From Taenia hydatigena (Eukaryota > Platyhelminthes > Cestoda > Cyclophyllidea > Taeniidae): DNA of 64,000 bases. Positions 57,828 to 64,000 of this stretch are shown one piece after another (the stretch's first letter is position 1; each line of letters starts with the position of its first letter). The stretch is from positions 3,984,641-4,048,640 of the forward strand of contig JADWOT020000010.1 in assembly GCA_036345935.2 (NCBI GenBank). The letters are read 5' to 3'. The notes beneath the pieces are model-generated. The model had not been told where the DNA came from. It made no database searches and saw nothing but the letters and a program-made list of their open reading frames with translations. A program made the translations under genes and the position numbers.

Positions 57828-60759
57828 TTGGCTGTTACATCAAGAATAATAAAAGGTATATCTTCTCTCAGAGCGTCGTTTTTGCCTACCCTGCGGTTTG
57901 AATTGTGGTCTTTTCCACTTAGACAAGGTTATCAATGGCAGTTCTAGCATGGCCAACGCTTTGAAATGGATCAAGCGAAAAGCAGTAGATGTGTTTAACA
58001 GCATAGTATGATTCGAACAATGTTGGCAAGATGATTTCTATTTGTTTTGCCTAGTGAAAATCCTGTCCCACTCCTGCTCATGTTCCTTCATCTCCTTGGT
58101 TGATCGGGTTCATACCTCTTCATCAACAGCATCCGTCTTAATTAGTGCCGATTTGAGGGCGATATTATAACCAGATTGATTGCGCTCACGGATCTGGAAG
58201 TGCTTTGTGCCTTTCTGCACTCACCTAGATTAACGTTTACCATTTAGGCCTTTTATCTGAGACCAAATGCCTCATTTGATTGCCCGTTTCTAAGTCTCTT
58301 CTCCTGACTTAATTTAACAGCTCCTACAATTCCTAGTTAATTCGCGAGAATTCTGCACTGAAACGAAACAAATCGGCGGAGTTCAACTATTTTGTCTAGT
58401 TTTGTGACTACTAGCAACCACCCTTGTTCATGTAACTCACAGAGTTGCTTACTTGTCCATACGTGAGCACACAGAATTCCGTGCCTGAAATACAAGAAGA
58501 GGTAAGCGTCGCTATTGCTTTCATTGGTAATTTTGCGGCCTAGTGTTTCATGAAGAACGCACGATTCCATGTGGAACAGTGTCCTGTGCCCAGAATTCTT
58601 CCGTAAATGATGAGGTCGACTACAGCGTGTAAGTGCAACGGCATAACGAGATGACGCTTTGCTGTAAGTGACGCACGAATTACACACTACTCACGGGTTA
58701 AGCGCGGACTCAGTACAGTTAATAATGTGAGTTCATGAAATGCTGCTGCACTTAGCTACTAAGTGCCAAGATGCTACACTAGTTTGCGATCCCATTACCG
58801 GCCTGACGACTCCTTCCATATGGCCCAACCGTCATACACTGATATGAGTCATAAGTGTTTGCTGATGCAAGGCGCTTTTGCAGTCGGTCACGCATAGAAC
58901 AGAGCCAATGGAGAAAATAGTGGGCCGATAACTCACCAGTTTGTAGACTGGCTAATCACTGTGTGTTTATTTTCGCACTCATACCTTTCTTTATTACAAT
59001 ACAAGAGTCTCCTGCCCATTAAAGTCTATCCACAATAAGTCGATCGGTAGGAGTGACGAACTCACATCCTTGCCCGATCTGAGGAAAGAGGTGATGGAGA
59101 ACCCCTTGATTTTGTTTGGATATCCTGTGCCTTCATGATCGCATGCACATCGGCATTGACATATGGTCAACGTCATGCTTACTTAGAAACTAATTGATTT
59201 CGGGCATAAGGAATTGGCAAATATGTGACGCTCAAATGTGAACTAGCCCTTTTTATCCAATTGAGTGGGAAAATGAATGTGTCTGCAAATGATCCAGCAA
59301 GTCAGTTGCATTCAAAGGACGTGGTTTTAGAACATTTGTGAAAATGGCGTGCCACATAATGGCACACGTTAGCAAGGTTTGGTTGCAATAAGTGCTCTTT
59401 ACCTTATCCGTAAACACATTAAAGCGCACTTTGTGCGTCCCTTTTCCATTAGACATGAAATAGTACTGCTGACATCAAGTCCGAAATCATTGGAAATGTC
59501 CAGAAGTCCCGAGATCCCGGAGTCCCTTCATTCCCATGTACACAAATTGTTACAAGTTTGTTTCACTACAGAATAGCGCAATAATATTGCCGCCGCATTG
59601 CGTGCGAATTTACTTTTAACTGCCTAAATGTAATGCCATTCCGCAAAGAGCAGGAACATCCTACGGAACGAGATGTCATTGACCGTTTGCGTCTTCGACT
59701 CCTAAGTACTGCATTCACTTCCAATGGTCATTGCCTCAAAAACGCTGATAAAAATTAGAGTACCTAGCCTTCACTGTGGGACAATACAAATTCAAACAGC
59801 AAGTTTCAAGGGATCAATTGGTCTTGCTGCTATCGTTCGCAAAGTAAAATACCATTCCCGACGTCATTTGTAGACCAGAATTGTGAGCTTGCTTTGATGT
59901 TCTAAGAAGGGGCACAACCTTGCTATTTACTGAGTTGCTTTTTGCTTTCGTTAAATGATTTTTACAAACTTGATCAGTTGAAAACCTTTCTATTCGGATG
60001 TTGCACTGCCACGTTGCAGTTAATATGTATCGGACAGAAGCGGCAAGCACTTTATCACAGGTTTGATTCTAGGTGAATTCCAGTTTGCAGTGATATGAGT
60101 GACTGAAGTGGCTCGGGAGAAAGATAATGGATTGTTCATAAAATGGGGTTGGCAGAGAGAGTAAATTACAGTTATCCTTTGTGATGCGCGTGTAGACACA
60201 AACGCCTCTAACGACCTAGCAAATTAACCTATGTGGTAGCGTGCATGTCCAAAATTGTAAAACGGGTGGTGGGAAGTAATACAAATATTTTGATTCCATG
60301 GAATCAAAGCATGCTTTTGCACTTGTTTTATTTAGAAGGGTGCATTCCATTCAATTACTACTTTTCAACCTTTGTCATATTCCACGAAAACTGACCCTGA
60401 GGCATCGCTCATTAACAGAAAGGATAAATCAAAATGAATGTCGCGAATCAGAGGCCTACAAGACTCGACAAACTTATGCAAACTTTACTGGGGCTGTTAT
60501 GCCCTAGAATTTAGCAAAAATACGGCTTGATCTATGTTGATAAGGGAGATCGGGCCGAGAGGCGAGGTCAGGAGGCAGAACGAAGTATGCTGGGCTTAGG
60601 TTGGAAGGCCGATACCCCACCGCAATTCCTCACTGCCACTTCATTCTCAATCGCATCGGCCACAATCTTTGGCCCCTTTGTGTCCCAAGCCTGGCTTATT
60701 GCTTTTAAATTTTATTGATCAAACATCAGTTGCGGTTATTGTTCTCCCGAGCTTGTAAG
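57828..60759. other. No recognised gene
   Basis: Several frames of 60-116 codons occur on both strands (for example 58337-58687 minus), mostly rich in His, Ser and Cys. I see nothing that supports a gene. Confidence 0.45.
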
Positions 60760-61120
60760 CCGCGACGTGATAGCTGGTTGACCTGTAGATACGCCATGAA
60801 CGCACCACGGATTCACACGTCAAATATGGCCTTACGCTGATCTAGTGTAAGCAGCTTTGACACGGTTGAAGTGCATTTGGCCGCGGTTGCAATCGTCTAA
60901 ATGGATGGAACTTAAAAGAGCTAAATTCTATTAAGCTGATAAATTAGTCGGGATAGTTGATTATTTATCAGAATGTCGCATCCGCCCATTCAAGCCCATC
61001 CACCGTTAGGCGTGACCAAACTTTGAGCCGTATTTGACACCCACATTGCATCTAGCAACCCACTATATTGGCCTATCCATTCACTTTAGGCATGACTTAT
61101 GAGCGAGTCAGTTCTGCTTT
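60760..61120 (-). repeat. Dispersed repeat D, copy 2
   Basis: Reverse-complement partner of 17420-17778, with 'ccaccgttaggcgtgaccaa' facing 'ttggtcccgcctaacggtga'. Confidence 0.8.
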
Positions 61121-61440
61121 CATGAAATAAAATTTTTAGTTGTTGTTTAGAGTGTTTTGGTAATTGATTAGGTTCCGACACACTTGCATTGCTGCAGAGA
61201 CCAACATAGACGGTGGCCATGTCGAAATGACCAAAGCCAGTGTTACACCCTCCACTTTCATCCAGATCCTCGATGAACGTGTGTCGTGAGTGTTGACGGA
61301 GAGGAAAGGCATTAGGAATCTAAAGCACTACTTGGTCATTGGCCTGCACTTTGCATGCCCTTGCAATTTGCGAGTCGGTTTGATTCGAGCTGCATTAAAT
61401 AAAGCATTTCTGCTAGCCTTCTTCTTCACCTTGTGTTCCC

Positions 61441-61782
61441 ATGTTACCCCATTTCGTAAGCAAAATTCATGCTTGTGATGAGCGAATGCACTCATTCCTC
61501 CAGCTCACCATCTATTCGTTCAGTAAAATATCAAGAACCTATGCACAATATTTATTTGCCTTAAGCTATTATTGCCATTTTAGCAAGAAGGGCTTATTTT
61601 GTCTACAAAAAGTTCCTTCCGAAGCCCTAACAGATGGAAATAAGCGTATACTAATAATATTCGTTCTCGAACTGATGGAGAATACGTCCTTTGATGCTAT
61701 TTTCATTGATAGAGCTCCATGTGCCATTGCCTTCAGAATATTAAATCGCAGCAAATGCATTTATGGCTGCCTTTGCATTTAA
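61441..61782 (+). CDS. 113-aa ORF, unknown
   Basis: ATG to TAA. It begins MLPHFVSKIHACDERMHSFL, has an aromatic stretch (YAQYLFALSYYCHFSKKGL) and then a segment with ordinary protein composition (VPSEALTDGNKRILIIFVLE, then LMENTSFDAIFIDRAP). Weak hydrophobicity in the second half (RILIIFVLELM) might be a buried strand or helix. No second copy exists in the window and no promoter was identified. Coding is plausible but unproven. Confidence 0.3.
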   Translation: MLPHFVSKIHACDERMHSFLQLTIYSFSKISRTYAQYLFALSYYCHFSKKGLFCLQKVPSEALTDGNKRILIIFVLELMENTSFDAIFIDRAPCAIAFRILNRSKCIYGCLCI

Positions 61783-62391
61783 TGTCATTTTATTGGTTTG
61801 TTGGCAGGCCGAAGTGTGTGGGTACCGCTAGTGACATAGTGCCATCCAACACACGACAGCATCGTTGTGACAAAATGTTAGGACTGATCCCTTTTTTGGT
61901 CTTTTCGACAGCAGCCTAAATAGTCAACATGCGTGACTATGCATCGCGGCGTGTTTCATCCATTCTTAATTGCGATCCCTTTGTTTACGATAACTGACAA
62001 TGTGGGTTGATGAGAGAGAGACTGGTTTTTTGAAAAAAAGATAACTGTGGTCTATAGTAATGCCTTGGTAGCATTATCAACTCTGCGTCGGATTAAGTGG
62101 GTGGGTTCTGCTTCTGTTTGTCAGCAGGTCTTATGGGTTACGCCAGCGGCCTTGCAATCCCTCGCCGCGTCTGTGCTCCACGGTCAGCCATCCTGCTGTA
62201 GCAGATTACGATTTTAGGATTAAAGTGGTTCGCTAAGCTATCGTAAAAGCATAGTGACCTTGACTTACATCTTGGGTCCTCCAGTTGGAGACGCTTTTGT
62301 GGCGGAATGGAAGCCGGCAAATGTTAGCGGAACATTGTCGCAAATATTTTTACAGTTTCATGCCTCCACCTCTGCAGCTTAAAAAATAATT

Positions 62392-62664
62392 ATGCCCAAA
62401 TTCTTCCTTGAAGCTGCCAAGCATCACGATGGTATAGCAGAAAATGTATGGAGGCCTGAATGCCTGCAGCAGCCAACGTTGTCTAAAATTCAGGCCGGCC
62501 AACAGAATCGCAATCTGCTCTTGCAATCCATCGTGGAATTAATCGAACTATCATGGTACTGCATTAATCCATACTATTTTATTCCTTCTAATAATCTTTC
62601 TAAGCAGCCTAGTGTCTTAACAACGCATAACGCAATTAGCCAATCATCATTAGCTTTATTGTGA
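62392..62664 (+). CDS. 90-aa ORF overlapping repeat B, unknown
   Basis: ATG to TGA, beginning MPKFFLEAAKHHDGIAENVW. The last two thirds lie inside repeat B, and the corresponding part of the left-arm copy is not open in this frame. That argues against a conserved protein despite a reasonable residue mix. Confidence 0.2.
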   Translation: MPKFFLEAAKHHDGIAENVWRPECLQQPTLSKIQAGQQNRNLLLQSIVELIELSWYCINPYYFIPSNNLSKQPSVLTTHNAISQSSLALL

Positions 62665-63620
62665 GTCGGTTTGACTAGATTTAGATGCCTTGGCATAACC
62701 TTAGATTACATCAAATGACCCAGGTCATTTAAACGGGACTCTGACTACCCTTTTTCTCTTTCCTCCCTTCCCCTCATTTGACATCAAATTTGACTAGAAT
62801 TCAGACCCACATCGAAGTTCTATTTTGCGTGGGACTAATAAACGATGTCAGGAGTGATAACACGTCTCCAGATATCGAAGGTGTTAGTGAGGTCGTCTTC
62901 CGTAGCCCCTTGATCCTCTGCACTAACTAACATGGCTCATGCTACTTTATTGCAGTGCCATTACATAGTCAAGGGATAATGCCTGAACCGATGTGCACAT
63001 CACGCTTTCATCAGCATCCCCTCACATCTTGGCATAAACCATCTTGCTGTGGTCGAGTCCAACAGAGATTGAAGGAGCACAGTTAAGATGAAGAAATTGT
63101 TGGTGCAGGGGACAGTGTCGATTCTGTCCCATCAGGCACAATAGCCAAGCAATTGGGCAATAGCATTGCCGATTTTCTGTTAATTTTCTTTGACTTTCTG
63201 AGGACAACGCCGATGTGCATTCATTTCCGCAGCATCACCGTTCCTATCTGTCTTCCATTTCGCGATCATTAGTCAGTAAATGATGGTCAGCGTCGCTCTC
63301 CATCTTGATCAATTTGTCACAACGATAGCACATTTCATAAGGCTTTGAGATTTCTGGGACAGCATCTTGATGACAAGCCATTGCAAAATCAAGAGATAAC
63401 AGACAATCCGCTGAGTGTTGTAGAGCAGTATCCATATGCCACGTTTGTTTAATCCCCCGCTTGTACTAACAAGTGTTCGAGTTACGACATGGCGGTAGTA
63501 AAGACCACTGAGATCATCCCCAAGTGCCATTTCTAATCCATCCAGCATATTCTTTGTTCATGCATCTCTATTTTTGGACCACAGGTTGTACGTTTAGTAG
63601 ACGAGTTCAAATTCAGAACA
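62478..63620 (+). repeat. Dispersed repeat B, longest copy
   Basis: This copy aligns first with 30165-31010 and then, from 63270, with 49350-49690, so it links the two partial copies. Relative to 49.4 kb it lacks one base near 63330, which shifts the coding-like frame, and it keeps CAA at 63384 where 49.4 kb has TAA. The shared end contains the coding-like string LRFLGQHLDDK and SVVEQYPYATF. Confidence 0.75.
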
Positions 63621-64000
63621 CAAATCTCATTGCTTCTCAATGTTGACAAGTGGTTGCATGGAGGCAAACACTATGAGCGGAGTGCAATAAAGTTGCTGCT
63701 CTTAGTGCAACTAGTTTTCATCCATTGCATGAAGACCTAAGAAGACTCGGAATTGAAGCCAATGGAAACAGGTATATATCCTAATTGCCATTGAACTGGC
63801 GCCGACCATCATTAATGAAACAAGGGGACTTTTAAGTACAGAGCTTACGTGTTAGCCTTTTTTTCTCTTTGTGCTATAAGCCATCAAATCTGGTCCAGTA
63901 GTGCCTCAGTGTATATAAATACGCTCATTACTTGGGTTGTGAAGTTCTGTTCTTATTGGAAAACTTTAGTTAGGATTGATTACAATGTCGACATTTCAAA
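63621..64000. other. No recognised feature
   Basis: I see nothing of note up to the window end. Confidence 0.5.

Noticed and set aside
1..64000. CRISPR arrays, rRNA genes, prokaryotic operons, replication origins
   Set aside because: I searched by eye for regularly spaced direct repeats with unique spacers, rRNA core motifs, ribosome-binding-site/ORF chains and origin-like clusters. None was found, and the overall character is eukaryotic.

Overview
The window looks like gene-poor nuclear DNA of a eukaryote, most likely an invertebrate animal. No prokaryotic operon, rRNA, convincing tRNA or long intact ORF is present. What stands out is compact RNA polymerase II-like units (TATA box, initiator, AATAAA), many diverged dispersed repeats, short coding-like fragments that begin at splice-acceptor-like sites or are broken by stops, and a 100-N scaffold gap. 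The phylum cannot be named from the sequence alone.

The dominant structure is a large inverted duplication. The left arm (about 20726-34636) reappears in reverse complement at about 35217-49134. Each arm is about 13.9 kb, and they differ by 8 of 333 bases in the best aligned ORF. The gap at 35117-35216 lies between the arms. Both outer ends are sharp and continue into unrelated DNA, which favours a real rearrangement, although a scaffolding error across the gap is not excluded.

Inside and outside the arms lies a second, older layer: a dispersed unit that carries a tiny TATA-driven gene with a tryptophan-rich reading frame (about 53 codons, 12 Trp in the best copy). There is one copy at 3.8 kb and three in each arm, in alternating orientation (-,+,- and then +,-,+). 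TATA-to-initiator spacing is 32 bp in every copy where I could measure it. Several copies carry TGG-to-TAG nonsense changes. One right-arm copy has apparently been overwritten by gene conversion from another copy across little more than the reading frame.

Layout: 1-1752 is one copy of a direct repeat whose partner is 52186-53950. 3.7-4.7 kb is Trp-rich unit A. 9.4-10.5 and 11.6-11.85 kb are degenerate 49-bp tandem repeats. 10.63-11.09 kb is a repeat also found in both arms. 12.8 and 15.0 kb hold coding-like fragments. 17.4-17.8 kb is a repeat inverted at 60.8-61.1 kb. 19.4-27.6 kb holds three Trp-rich units. 28.2-34.6 kb holds coding-like fragments and repeat B. 35.2-49.1 kb is the mirrored arm. 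49.1-49.7 kb is a rearranged repeat B copy abutting the palindrome end. 50.5-51.3 kb is a hydrophobic coding-like region. 54.9-57.8 kb holds coding-like fragments, including an F-box-like frame with two in-frame stops. 61.4-63.6 kb holds another small ORF and the least rearranged repeat B copy outside the arms.

No product is identified with confidence. Most coding calls are fragments or relics and are scored low.
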